Part shown: positions 8,453-16,260 of the stretch, one piece after another | Numbering within the stretch: the first letter of the stretch is position 1 | How the letters are laid out: the number at the start of each line of letters is the position of its first letter | NCBI RefSeq assembly: GCF_029953285.1 | Contig: NZ_JASAOI010000023.1 | Location: 124,001 to 188,000 of the forward strand | Direction of reading: 5' to 3' | Length of the DNA stretch: 64,000 nt | Source of the DNA: Yinghuangia seranimata | Lineage (GTDB): Bacteria > Actinomycetota > Actinomycetes > Streptomycetales > Streptomycetaceae | Position numbers and translations under genes: made by a program | The notes under the pieces: model-generated | Seen by the model: only the letters and a program-made list of their open reading frames with translations | Told to the model about the DNA's origin: nothing | Database searches by the model: none

Positions 8453-9668
8453 TGGGGTTGCCTCCGAGGCGGGGTTGCTCGTCGGGGAGGGGGTCGGCCC
8501 AGATGTTCAGGGGGACGTAGCCTTCGGCGCGGCCGTCTGGGGTCAGGAGGCGGCCCATGCGTTTGGTGACTTCCAGGACCACGGAGCGGTCGAGGACGGT
8601 GATGCGGGGGAAGCGGCGCAGCCAGTCGGCTTCGAGGGCTGGGACGTCGCCCGCGGAGCGGAGCCAGACGGCGACGCACAGGTTCGCCTCGCCGGTGACC
8701 GCGACGCACATGCGGACATCGGCGTTCGCCGCCAACGCCCAGGCGGTCTCGTCGAGTTCGGGCGGCGGGACGCGCAGCCACAGGGTCGCGCACACCGGCC
8801 AGCCGGACAGCGAGTGGGCCACCTCGCAGCGCAGCCGCGCCTGGCCGGAGGCCACCAGGCGGGCCAGGCGGCGGGAGGCGGTGGCCGGGCTCAGGCCGGA
8901 GGCCTCGGCGAGTTCGCCGACGGGGAGCCGGCCGTCGCGGCCCAGCGCGAGGACCAGGGCCTGGTCGGCGTCCGAGACACGTACGGGCGCCGCGTCCGGG
9001 ACACGTACGGGCGCCGCGTCCGGGACACGTATGGGCGCTGCGGCCGAGCCGTGTACGGGCGTCGCCGCCGAGCCCCGTGCGGACGCTGCATCCGAGACAC
9101 GTACGGGCGCCGCCGGGCCGCGGCGCGGTCCCGGGCCGAGGAGGCTGCGCCGCTGCGCCGGGTCGAGCGAGCGCAGGCGCCAGGCGCTGCCCTCCTGGTA
9201 GAGGCGCGTGACCAGGCGCACCCGGGTGGCGCGCACGCCCGGCCGGGCGGAGAGCCGGTGCAGGACGTAGCGGGTCAGCGTCCCCGGGTCCGGCGCGGCG
9301 ACGGTCAGCTCCAGGTCGCGCCCGCCCGTCATGTGATGGACCGTCAGCGCGTGTACGTCCCGCGCCGTCGCCCGCGCCACCTCGAGGCGGAGCGCCGGCT
9401 CCACGTCGACCTCGACCAGCGCCATGCACCCGACGTCGAACGACCCCCGCCCCGGCGCCGGGTAACACGTCACCCACGCGCTGCCCGACGCCTCGAGGCG
9501 CCGCCAGCGGCGGGCCAGCGTCACCGGGTCCGCGCCCAGCACCGGCCCCAGCTCCGTCCACGGCGCCCGCGGCGACACCTGGAGCGCGTGGATCAGCGCC
9601 AGATCGAGCTCGTCGAGCGCCCCGGCACCTCCCGCGCCTCCCGCGGAACCGGATCGATCCTGCGCCAC
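8445..9668 (-). CDS. Tandem Lrp/AsnC-type transcriptional regulator
   Basis: The 407-residue protein is two Lrp/AsnC units in one chain. The first has an AsnC-type HTH (LDLALIHALQVSPRAPW...) and a ligand-binding alpha/beta domain. The second has HTH residues LGRDGRLPVGELAEASGLSPATASRRL and another ligand domain. They are joined by a low-complexity linker of eight-residue repeats (AAPVRVPD type). GTG 9668 is chosen because AGGGAGG precedes it at ideal distance; longer N-termini have no such site. It is divergent from the M20 amidohydrolase with 122 bases between starts, the usual arrangement of an Lrp regulator and its target, and it is coupled to the DUF5959-like gene. Confidence 0.88.
   Translation of the reverse strand: MAQDRSGSAGGAGGAGALDELDLALIHALQVSPRAPWTELGPVLGADPVTLARRWRRLEASGSAWVTCYPAPGRGSFDVGCMALVEVDVEPALRLEVARATARDVHALTVHHMTGGRDLELTVAAPDPGTLTRYVLHRLSARPGVRATRVRLVTRLYQEGSAWRLRSLDPAQRRSLLGPGPRRGPAAPVRVSDAASARGSAATPVHGSAAAPIRVPDAAPVRVPDAAPVRVSDADQALVLALGRDGRLPVGELAEASGLSPATASRRLARLVASGQARLRCEVAHSLSGWPVCATLWLRVPPPELDETAWALAANADVRMCVAVTGEANLCVAVWLRSAGDVPALEADWLRRFPRITVLDRSVVLEVTKRMGRLLTPDGRAEGYVPLNIWADPLPDEQPRLGGNPND
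8971..9114. repeat. Six 24-bp tandem repeats inside the Lrp-type gene
   Basis: Six head-to-tail 24-bp units run from 8971 to 9114. Units start at 8971, 8995, 9019, 9043, 9067 and 9091, around the core acacgtacgggcgccgc. Units 1, 2 and 6 are nearly identical; units 3-5 have diverged. Each unit is in frame and encodes eight residues (AAPVRVPD type), so copy-number change would lengthen or shorten the linker between the two regulator halves without a frameshift. Confidence 0.9.
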
Positions 9669-9790
9669 GATGGCCTCCCTTGCGGTTTTCCGGCGAACCG
9701 ACATGTCATCAGGCCGCCTCCCGAGACCCTGGCACGGGTCCCCGCCGCCAACCGGACCGGGTGGGGCCACGCCACGAGAGGAGCGCCGCG

Positions 9791-11011
9791 ATGACCGTCC
9801 TGGAGGACGCCCGCGCACTGCACGACGACCTGGTGCGGATGCGCCACGACCTGCATGCCCGCCCCGAGCTCGGCCTCGAACTGCCGTACACGCAAGAGCG
9901 CGTGCTCGCCGGGCTGGACGGCCTGCCGCTCGAGGTCACGACCGGCCAGGCGCTCAGCTCGGTCACCGCCGTCCTGCGCGGCGCCCGCCCCGGCCCGACC
10001 GTGCTGCTGCGCGGCGACATGGACGCCCTCCCCGTCACCGAGCGCTCCGGCGTCGGCTACGCCTCCACCGTCCCGGGCCGCATGCACGCCTGCGGACACG
10101 ACCTGCACACCACGATGCTGGCCGGCGCCGCGCACCTGCTGTCCGCGCGCCGCGACACGCTCGCCGGCGACGTCGTGTTCATGTTCCAGCCCGGCGAGGA
10201 GGGCCCCGGCGGCGCCGGCCTCATGATCGAGGAGGGCGTGCTCGACGCCTCCGGGCAGCGGGCGAGCGCCGCCTACGCCCTGCACGTCGCGTCCGCGATG
10301 CTCCCGCAGGGCGTGTTCTCCGGCCGCCCCGGGACCGCGCTCGCCGCCGCCGACTCGGTCACCGTGACCGTCCGCGGCCAGGGCGGCCACGGCTCCATGC
10401 CGTACCTCGCCAAGGACCCCGTGCCGGTCGCGTGCGAGATGGTCCTCGCGCTGCAGGCCATGGTCACCCGGCGGTTCGACATCTTCGACCCGGTGGTCGT
10501 GACCGTCGGCAGCTTCCACGCCGGGACGGTCGACAACGTCATACCGGGCGAGGCGGTCTTCCACGCCACGCTCAGGTCGTTCTCGCGCGAGGCGCACGGC
10601 CGCATCAAGGACGAGGTCGTCGCCGTGGTCCGCGGTGTCGCCGCCGCGCACGGCCTCGAGGCGGAGTGCGACTTCGGCCGCATGAGCTACCCCGTGACGG
10701 TCAACGACGCCGACGAGGCCGCGCACGTCGCCGCGACCGTGCGCGAGGTCCTCGGCGAGGAGCGCTTCCGCGACGCGCCCAAGCCCGGCGCGGGCGCCGA
10801 GGACTTCTCGCTGGTTCTGGAGGACGTCCCGGGCGCGATGGTCATGCTCGGCGCCTGCCCCGCCGACCGCGACCTCGCCAAGGCCCCGGCCAACCACGCC
10901 CCGGAGGCCGCGTTCGCCGACGACGTGCTGTCCGACGGCGCGGCCATCTACGCCGAACTGGCCCTGCGGCGGCTGACCGCCGCTGAGGCGGAGCAGGTCG
11001 CGACGGAGTAG
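9791..11011 (+). CDS. M20-family amidohydrolase
   Basis: The 406-residue protein is an M20D-type metallopeptidase/amidohydrolase (hippurate or N-acyl-amino-acid hydrolase-like). Visible motifs are RHDLHARPELG, LLRGDMDALPV (metal Asp), MHACGHDLHTTMLAG (metal Cys/His-type site), FQPGEEGPGGA (catalytic Glu and metal Glu), the lid domain GQGGHGSMP, and GAEDFS near the end. It would cleave an N-acyl or amide bond of a small molecule in the cytosol. ATG 9791 follows GAGAGGAG. The divergent tandem Lrp-type regulator suggests amino-acid-responsive control, which is inferred from gene layout. Confidence 0.92.
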   Translation: MTVLEDARALHDDLVRMRHDLHARPELGLELPYTQERVLAGLDGLPLEVTTGQALSSVTAVLRGARPGPTVLLRGDMDALPVTERSGVGYASTVPGRMHACGHDLHTTMLAGAAHLLSARRDTLAGDVVFMFQPGEEGPGGAGLMIEEGVLDASGQRASAAYALHVASAMLPQGVFSGRPGTALAAADSVTVTVRGQGGHGSMPYLAKDPVPVACEMVLALQAMVTRRFDIFDPVVVTVGSFHAGTVDNVIPGEAVFHATLRSFSREAHGRIKDEVVAVVRGVAAAHGLEAECDFGRMSYPVTVNDADEAAHVAATVREVLGEERFRDAPKPGAGAEDFSLVLEDVPGAMVMLGACPADRDLAKAPANHAPEAAFADDVLSDGAAIYAELALRRLTAAEAEQVATE

Positions 11012-11120
11012 CACAGCGGCACGGCGGGCGGCTTCGCACCCATGGCGGGGCAACCGGGGTGCGAGGCCTCGCCGATGGCGTGTGCCCGGCGAGGCGGCCG
11101 CGGGAGCGACGGCGGCGTGG

Positions 11121-11460
11121 CCGCCGCCTACCGTGCGCTCGGGCACGGTCGACGTGACCGCGGTGGTCCCGGCGTGGGCTGTGCCGATGGCGCGGGGCGA
11201 GGAGACGCCGGCACCCGCGTCCCGCGACGGCGCGCCGTCTCGGCGAGCAGCATCTCGGGGTCAGGACCCGTTCCAGGCCTCGTGACCCGGCCGCCGCCTA
11301 CCGTGCGCTCGGGCACGGTCGACGTGACCGCGGTGGTCCCGGCGTGGGCTGTGCCGATGGCGCGGGGCGAGGAGGCACCGGCACCCGCGTCCCGCGACGG
11401 CGCGCCGTCTCGGCGAGCGGCCCCTCGGGGCCAGGACCCGTTCCAGGCCTCGTGACCCGG
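11121..11460. repeat. Direct repeat A, two 170-bp copies
   Basis: Copies lie at 11121-11290 and 11291-11460. They abut exactly, each beginning ccgccgcctaccgtgcgctc and ending cgtgacccgg. They differ only at a handful of positions (for example gaggagacgccgg against gaggaggcaccgg, and agcagcatctc against agcggcccctc). The near identity points to a recent duplication. No transposase or terminal inverted repeat accompanies them. Confidence 0.9.
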
Positions 11461-11693
11461 CCGCCGCCGTGTGCCCTCGCCGCCGCACCCCGCCGCGTGC
11501 CCCCGTCGGAGGCCCCGCTTCGCGTCGGCGTGGCTTCGCCGCCGTGTCGCCGCGCGATCTGGGGCCGCGGCGCCTTGTGACCCGGCCGCCGCCGTGTGCC
11601 CTCGCCGCCGCACCCCGCCGCGTGCCCCCGTCGGAGGCCCCGCTTCGCGTCGGCGTGGCTTCGCCGCCGTGTCGCCGCGCGATCCGGGGCCGC
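11461..11693. repeat. Direct repeat B, one full and one partial 125-bp copy
   Basis: The first copy is 11461-11585 and the second 11586-11693, truncated after ggggccgc. Each begins ccgccgccgtgtgccctcgc. The boundary sequence tgacccgg followed by ccgccgcc is the same as that between the A copies, so the four units form one array A-A-B-B with a shared junction. Confidence 0.9.
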
Positions 11694-11808
11694 ACCGTCG
11701 GTCGCCGGTCGCCGGTCGCCGGTCGCCTGGGCCCGCGCCGTGCCGTCGTTCGCGTGCCTCCGTTCCCGCCGAAGGCGCCTCCGCACGTGGCCGATAGGTG
11801 ATCTCGCG

Positions 11809-11821
11809 CGTGGGAACCACG
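11809..11821. promoter_or_regulatory. Short palindrome upstream of the TetR gene
   Basis: CGTGG-GAA-CCACG is a perfect five-base inverted repeat about 100 bases before the TetR start. Palindromes of this kind are common TetR targets, and autoregulation would be normal for the family. The site is short, so chance occurrence is possible. Confidence 0.3.
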
Positions 11822-11918
11822 ACCCGTGCCGGGTAGTTTGGTAAGCAGAACCATCCGGTCCGTCCCACGGGGGCGAGTGACGTGCCGCGCGCGACGCGGG
11901 CGTCGGCGAGGAGGCGCG

Positions 11919-12557
11919 ATGCCGACGAAGACGGAGGCGACGCCGGCGCGCCGCCGGCAGGCTCGAGGGGAGGCCCGCGCGGCGCATCTGCTCGAGGCGG
12001 CGTCGGAGGTCTTCGCGGACGTCGGGTACGCGGCCGCCACCACCAACGCCATCGCGGCCCGCGCCAAGGCCTCGCCCGGCACGCTCTACCAGTTCTTCCC
12101 CAACAAGGAGGCGATGGCCAGCGCGCTGGCCGAGCGCTACCTCGCCCAACTCGACGACGACTACGCGTTCGTCGCCGACGCCGACCTCGCGGCCCTGCCG
12201 CTGGACGCGCTGCTCGACCGCATCATCGACCCGATGATCCGGTTCAACGTCGCCAACCCCGCCTTCAAGGCCCTGTTCGCCGGCCCCGCCACCCCCGGCC
12301 ACCTCGCCGAGTCCGCCGAACGCCTGCACACCGCCGTGCACGCCTGGGTCGACGCCGTCCTCACCGCGATCGCCCCCGCCCTGCCGCCGCGCGAGCGACA
12401 GCGCGCGGCGACGGTGACCGTGCACGTCGTCCGCGCGCTGCTGCCGGTGATCATCGCCGCCCGCGGGTCGGAGCGGACGGCGATGACCGCCGAGCTGAAG
12501 AAGGCGCTCCTGGGCTACCTGACCCCGCTCGACGCCCGGCCCGCGCCGGACGCCTAG
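11919..12557 (+). CDS. TetR/AcrR-family regulator
   Basis: The protein of 212 residues has an N-terminal TetR HTH: AAHLLEAASEVFADVGYAAATT, AIAARAKASPGTLYQFFPNKE. The ligand-binding half is helical and rich in Ala/Leu. The recognition helix SPGTLYQFFPNKEA is that of general TetR repressors rather than the gamma-butyrolactone receptor subgroup (which usually reads VTKGALYFHF), although an AfsA-type gene sits next door. ATG 11919 has GGCGAGGAGG upstream. It converges on the AfsA gene with only 19 bases between stops, so it is the likely cluster-situated regulator at this edge (inference). Confidence 0.88.
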   Translation: MPTKTEATPARRRQARGEARAAHLLEAASEVFADVGYAAATTNAIAARAKASPGTLYQFFPNKEAMASALAERYLAQLDDDYAFVADADLAALPLDALLDRIIDPMIRFNVANPAFKALFAGPATPGHLAESAERLHTAVHAWVDAVLTAIAPALPPRERQRAATVTVHVVRALLPVIIAARGSERTAMTAELKKALLGYLTPLDARPAPDA

Positions 12558-12576
12558 CGGCCCTGTCGGCCGGGCG

Positions 12577-13545
12577 TCACGCCGGGTACGGCGTCAACGT
12601 CACCCGCCCCGTCGCCAGCTCCTTCCCGAACTGCGTGACCGCCACCTCCACCTGCACGCTCCCCGGCAGCACCCCCGGGTCCGGCTCGCCGACCACGCGC
12701 GCCGTGTAGTCCAGGTCCGTCTCGAACTCGCCGAAGTCCGCGAACCCCGTCTCGCACGCCGTCAGCGCCACCTCCGGCGCGGACAGCGCACCCGTCCGGC
12801 ACGACTCCAGGATCGCCGCCTGCCGGAAGCCCTCGACGATGAACGGGCCCGGCACGTGGTCGTAGTCGTGGTCGAAGTACGACGGATGCCCACGGTCGAT
12901 CACCAGCGGATACCGGCCGGCCTCCGGCTCGGCGACCACGATGTTGCGCACGTCCCGGCGCCCCACCAGACGCGGGTCCACGCCCGACCGCGGCACCGGC
13001 GGCGGCGCGTCCGCCAGCGGCTTGCGCGAACGCTGGAAACGGCGCAGCGCCAGGTAGTCGTCGCGCGACATGAACGCGACGTCCCCGTTGATCGTCATCG
13101 CGGTCACCCCGCCGACCTCGAGCTCGCCGACCAGGCCGAGGCTGCCGAGCTCGCCGTCGGCGAACTTCTTGTCCACCAGCCGGTAGCGCAGCAGCCCCTC
13201 CAGCGGCGACCGGGCGTTGTCGCGGAACGCCTCCAGGTCGGTCACCTGGAACCCGTACGTGCGCAGGCTGAACGGCAGCGACAGCGGGATGTCCACGAAC
13301 CGGTGCAGCACGACGAACGAGCCCTGCCGGGCCGCCTCCGCCGTCGCGAACGGGTCGTGGAACGGCACCACCCGGTCGCCCCACAGCGCGTGCGCGCGCG
13401 GGATCTGCCACGCGAGCAGGAACTCGTCCTCGCCCACCTGCGCGGCGTCCGTCACGAACACCTCGCCGACCGCGCGGCGGTGCGCGATCGCGTTCGGCAC
13501 GGTCTGGCTGAACGTCAGCTGCGGGGCGGTGTCGGTCGTGGTCAT
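12577..13545 (-). CDS. AfsA-family hotdog protein (gamma-butyrolactone-type synthase)
   Basis: The 322-residue protein carries two AfsA repeats. The first has AHRRAVGEVFVTD (residues 21-33) and AEAARQGSFVVLHRF. The second has RGHPSYFDHDYDHVPG and IVEGFRQAAI, the signature block of AfsA, ScbA and BarX. The established AfsA reaction joins a beta-ketoacyl thioester to dihydroxyacetone phosphate, giving an ester that closes to a butenolide. Here it is the last gene of the FAAL-PKS operon, coupled by an ATGA overlap to the flavin monooxygenase. The last PKS module would deliver an unreduced beta-ketoacyl-ACP, the right substrate class. A signalling-molecule role is the alternative, but no typical receptor or scbB-like partner is adjacent. 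Confidence 0.87.
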   Translation of the reverse strand: MTTTDTAPQLTFSQTVPNAIAHRRAVGEVFVTDAAQVGEDEFLLAWQIPRAHALWGDRVVPFHDPFATAEAARQGSFVVLHRFVDIPLSLPFSLRTYGFQVTDLEAFRDNARSPLEGLLRYRLVDKKFADGELGSLGLVGELEVGGVTAMTINGDVAFMSRDDYLALRRFQRSRKPLADAPPPVPRSGVDPRLVGRRDVRNIVVAEPEAGRYPLVIDRGHPSYFDHDYDHVPGPFIVEGFRQAAILESCRTGALSAPEVALTACETGFADFGEFETDLDYTARVVGEPDPGVLPGSVQVEVAVTQFGKELATGRVTLTPYPA

Positions 13546-15101
13546 GCGCGGGCCTCCTCGGCGGGCGTCGTGTCAGTGAGAGCGGACGAAACGTCGGAGA
13601 CGGCGGTACGGGCGCCGCGCACCGCGGCCGGGGCCGCCGACGCCGCGCGGGGCACCGGGCCCGACCCGTTGCGGTGCCGCCGCCCGGCGTCCGGCGGCAC
13701 CTCCTCGAACACGGGCCGCCGCGTCTTGCGGCGCCGCGCCAGCTCGAGCGCCAGCACGTCCCGCACCTCGCGCGCCACCGCCGCACGCCCCTGCGCCGGG
13801 GGCTTCCACAGCAGCCGGGCGGCGGCCCCGACCACGCGTGGGGGCGACACGAGTTGCGCCGGGCCGATGCGGTGGCTGAACAACGCGAGGAACTCGTCGA
13901 TCTTGCCGCGCTCGTACAGGCGCGCCATCACGTCCGGCACGACCGCGGGCAGCGGGCCCTCCTTGCCCAGGTCCGCGGCCAGCCAGTAGTACGGCGCGTA
14001 CGAGCGGTCCCGCCACCCCCAGAACCGGCGTGTCGCCCGGTCCACCTCGCGGTCGGACACCCGCAGCGTGCGCACGATCTCCGGTGCCAGCCACGACGCC
14101 TGGTGGAACGCGTCGCCGATGCCGCGGCCCGCCGCCGGGTCCTTGAAATGACCCGAGTCGCCCAGCAGCACCCACCCCGGGCCCGCCGCCTCGCGGAAGT
14201 AGCCCGTGAAGTTCAGGATGCCGTGGATCTTCGAGGCCAGCGTCGCGTTCGCCAACGCCTTCGCCACCGGCGCACAGCTGTGCACGTGCTCCATCAGCAT
14301 GCCCTCGAGGTCCGCGCGGAACAGGTCCCGCTCGTGCACCTCGGGGGACACACCCACGATGTACAGGCCGTCGTCCGCGGGACCCGCGAAGATGTGCCGG
14401 TCACCCCAACGGTGGAACACGAACCGCGGCGTCGGCGCCAGGTCCGCGCCCGCGAAGTACGCCCAGTAGTAGTGCCGCTCATTGGTCGTCAGGTTGTAGC
14501 GGCGGGCTCCCCGCAGCCGCGCCACCGTCGATTCCCGGCCATCGGCGCCGACCACCAGACGCGCCCGCAGCACCGACTCCTCGCCGTCGTGCACGACGCG
14601 CACACCCGCCACCCGGCCGTGCTCCACGAGCAGGTCGGTCACCTTCGTGGCCATCCGCACCGACGCCCCGGCGTCCACCGCCGCGTCCCGCAGGATCGGG
14701 TCCAGCACATGCCGGCGGATCGACGCCGCGCCGCCCGGATCACCCGGCCGCAACGGGAAGTCCTGGGCGAACGTGAAGTCGTCCATGCGCGTGTCCGTGC
14801 CCGTCATCAACGTGGCACCGGTCGCGTGGATTTCGTCCATCACCCCCAGGCGGTTCAGGAACGCGAGTGCGTCCGCCTGGATGCAGTGCGACGACAACGT
14901 CGGACGCGGGAACGTCGCCTGCTCCACCACCGCCACGTCCAACCCGCCGCGCGCCAACAGCGCCGCCAGCGGCGAACCGGCGCACCGCGCCCCGACGATC
15001 ACCACGTCGAACGACTCGTCGCGCCCCGCGCGCGCGGCCTCCACGGCCCGCGCCCGCGCGGCCCGCTCGATCTGTACGGCCCGTTCGGCCTGCTCGGCCA
15101 C
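13542..15101 (-). CDS. FAD-dependent monooxygenase (group A-like)
   Basis: The protein of about 519 residues has the Rossmann motif FDVVIVGARCAGSPLAALLARGG, DLLVEHGRVAGVRV, the GADGRESTVARLRGA block (DG motif) and GDSGHFKDPAAGRGIGDAFHQA (FAD ribityl GD motif). This is the order found in aromatic hydroxylases and geranylgeranyl-reductase-like monooxygenases. It lacks the tryptophan-halogenase WxWxIP motif. The last 70 residues are a disordered Ala/Arg/Pro-rich tail. GTG 15101 follows GGAGGGGG; an alternative ATG at 15140 overlaps the thioesterase stop (ATGA) but has no ribosome site. It probably hydroxylates or epoxidises the polyketide chain or released product (inference). Confidence 0.85.
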   Translation of the reverse strand: MAEQAERAVQIERAARARAVEAARAGRDESFDVVIVGARCAGSPLAALLARGGLDVAVVEQATFPRPTLSSHCIQADALAFLNRLGVMDEIHATGATLMTGTDTRMDDFTFAQDFPLRPGDPGGAASIRRHVLDPILRDAAVDAGASVRMATKVTDLLVEHGRVAGVRVVHDGEESVLRARLVVGADGRESTVARLRGARRYNLTTNERHYYWAYFAGADLAPTPRFVFHRWGDRHIFAGPADDGLYIVGVSPEVHERDLFRADLEGMLMEHVHSCAPVAKALANATLASKIHGILNFTGYFREAAGPGWVLLGDSGHFKDPAAGRGIGDAFHQASWLAPEIVRTLRVSDREVDRATRRFWGWRDRSYAPYYWLAADLGKEGPLPAVVPDVMARLYERGKIDEFLALFSHRIGPAQLVSPPRVVGAAARLLWKPPAQGRAAVAREVRDVLALELARRRKTRRPVFEEVPPDAGRRHRNGSGPVPRAASAAPAAVRGARTAVSDVSSALTDTTPAEEARA

Positions 15102-15136
15102 GACGGAACCCCCTCCCGGACTCGATGGGCGGCCGG

Positions 15137-15892
15137 TCATGCGACCAGGGCCGCGCGGATCGTGCGCAGCACGTCCCGCTCGTAGTTGTGCAGCGCGAAA
15201 TGGCCGCCGGTCAGCATGTGCGCGGTGAACCGGCCCGTCGTGAGGTCCGCCCAACCGCGCAGGCCCTCCCGGCGCACGGTCGGGTCACGGTCGCCGGCGA
15301 ACGCCGTGATCGGGCAGTCCAGCGGCGGGCCGGGCACGAACCGGTACGACGCCGCGAGCCGCAGGTCGGCGCGCAGCACGGGCAGGAAGTAAGCCAGCAA
15401 CTCCGGGTCGGCGCGCACCACGTCCGGGATACCGCCGTACAGCCGGTCGACCAGCTCGACGAGCTCGCCGTCGTCGTCCGGCACCGCCGGCGCGTGCCCC
15501 GAGGTCGGCGCGGACCGAGCCGCGACGACCAGGTGCACCGGAGGCACGCCGAGCGCGGTGAGCGCCCGCGCCACCTCGAACGCGACGACCGAACCGAGGC
15601 TCTGGCCGAACAGGGCCACGGGCCGGTCCACCTCCGCCGCGATCCGCTCGGCGAAGCCATTGACGAAGTCCGGCCAGGCGGGGACGGGCGCCGTACCCGC
15701 ACGCACCCCCTGCCGGGGCAACGTGCCGTGCCACACCTCGACGTCGGGCGCCAGGCGCTCGGGCCACTGCCGGAACATCGACGCATTGCCCCCCGCGTGC
15801 GGGAACCCGACGAGCGCGACAGACGCCCGCAGTTGCGGAACCCGGCGGCCGACCTCGACCGCGAGCGCCGTAGTGGTGGAGATCTGGGACAT
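15137..15892 (-). CDS. Type II thioesterase
   Basis: The alpha/beta hydrolase of 251 residues has the TEII hallmarks. FPHAGGNASMFRQWPERL forms the oxyanion region, the nucleophile elbow is LFGQSLGS (Ser in GQSLG), an Asp follows in AGDRDP, and the catalytic His is in LTGGHFALH. These enzymes remove wrong or stalled acyl groups from carrier proteins. Because neither PKS has a C-terminal thioesterase, it might also assist release, but its sequence is that of an editing enzyme. Its ATG overlaps the stop of the small upstream ORF (TGATG). Confidence 0.93.
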   Translation of the reverse strand: MSQISTTTALAVEVGRRVPQLRASVALVGFPHAGGNASMFRQWPERLAPDVEVWHGTLPRQGVRAGTAPVPAWPDFVNGFAERIAAEVDRPVALFGQSLGSVVAFEVARALTALGVPPVHLVVAARSAPTSGHAPAVPDDDGELVELVDRLYGGIPDVVRADPELLAYFLPVLRADLRLAASYRFVPGPPLDCPITAFAGDRDPTVRREGLRGWADLTTGRFTAHMLTGGHFALHNYERDVLRTIRAALVA

Positions 15893-16260
15893 CAGGAACC
15901 CTCGGCTCTGACGAGTAGTGGCGTTGGAGGAACGGCCTTCCGGCCGGGGGACGGACGGTTGTTGCGCCGACGGGACGGGTGGGGTGGGACGGGGGCGTGG
16001 GCCGTGGCGCGACGCGCCGTGGGACGGGAGGCATCGCGCTCGACGTGGCCTTCGACGCGACGCTCGGTGCGCGACGACGCCGTGCGATGGCCCTGAGTGT
16101 GCGGCGCCGTCCGGGACGTGGGCGCTGCGTCGGCGAGGCTGTCACCGGCGGGCCGGCCGCCTCGCTCGGCAGTCGTGGTCGGGGCTGTGGTCGGCTGTGG
16201 GGTGGCCTGAGCCGTTCGGCCACTCCCGTTTCGCGTTGCCCGGTCGCTTTCGGGGGTCAT
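15892..16260 (-). CDS. Small basic low-complexity ORF coupled to PKS2 and thioesterase
   Basis: This frame of 122 residues starts MTPESDRATRNGSG and ends LLVRAEGS. It is rich in Thr, Arg, Pro and Ala, has no hydrophobic segment, and matches no family I know. Two facts argue that it is translated: its ATG overlaps the PKS2 stop (ATGA) and its TGA overlaps the thioesterase ATG (TGATG), so it fills the gap exactly. It could be a linker peptide, a separated disordered tail of PKS2, or a frame open by composition alone. Its only clear structural property is predicted disorder. Confidence 0.45.
   Translation of the reverse strand: MTPESDRATRNGSGRTAQATPQPTTAPTTTAERGGRPAGDSLADAAPTSRTAPHTQGHRTASSRTERRVEGHVERDASRPTARRATAHAPVPPHPSRRRNNRPSPGRKAVPPTPLLVRAEGS

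Larger units (their letters stand above)
11012..11918. other. Non-coding region with long direct repeats
   Basis: No protein-coding frame here has a ribosome site, conserved motif or sensible composition. Short open frames exist in every phase, as expected for such GC-rich repeats. It contains the two repeat families listed separately and, at about 11698-11723, four near-perfect copies of the heptamer gtcgccg. Nearer the TetR gene is a more AT-rich stretch (gtagtttggtaagcagaacc, 11832-11851) that could contain its promoter. Confidence 0.6.

Noticed and set aside
8971-9114. Possible CRISPR-like array
   Set aside because: The 24-bp units abut without spacers, are in frame in a coding gene, and no cas gene is present.
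11344-11844. Several short frames in the repeat array
   Set aside because: They have no ribosome sites and their translations simply mirror the repeat units.
11919-12557. TetR protein as a gamma-butyrolactone receptor for the AfsA product
   Set aside because: The recognition helix and N-terminus look like general TetR/AcrR repressors rather than the ArpA/ScbR group. A cluster-regulator role is still possible.
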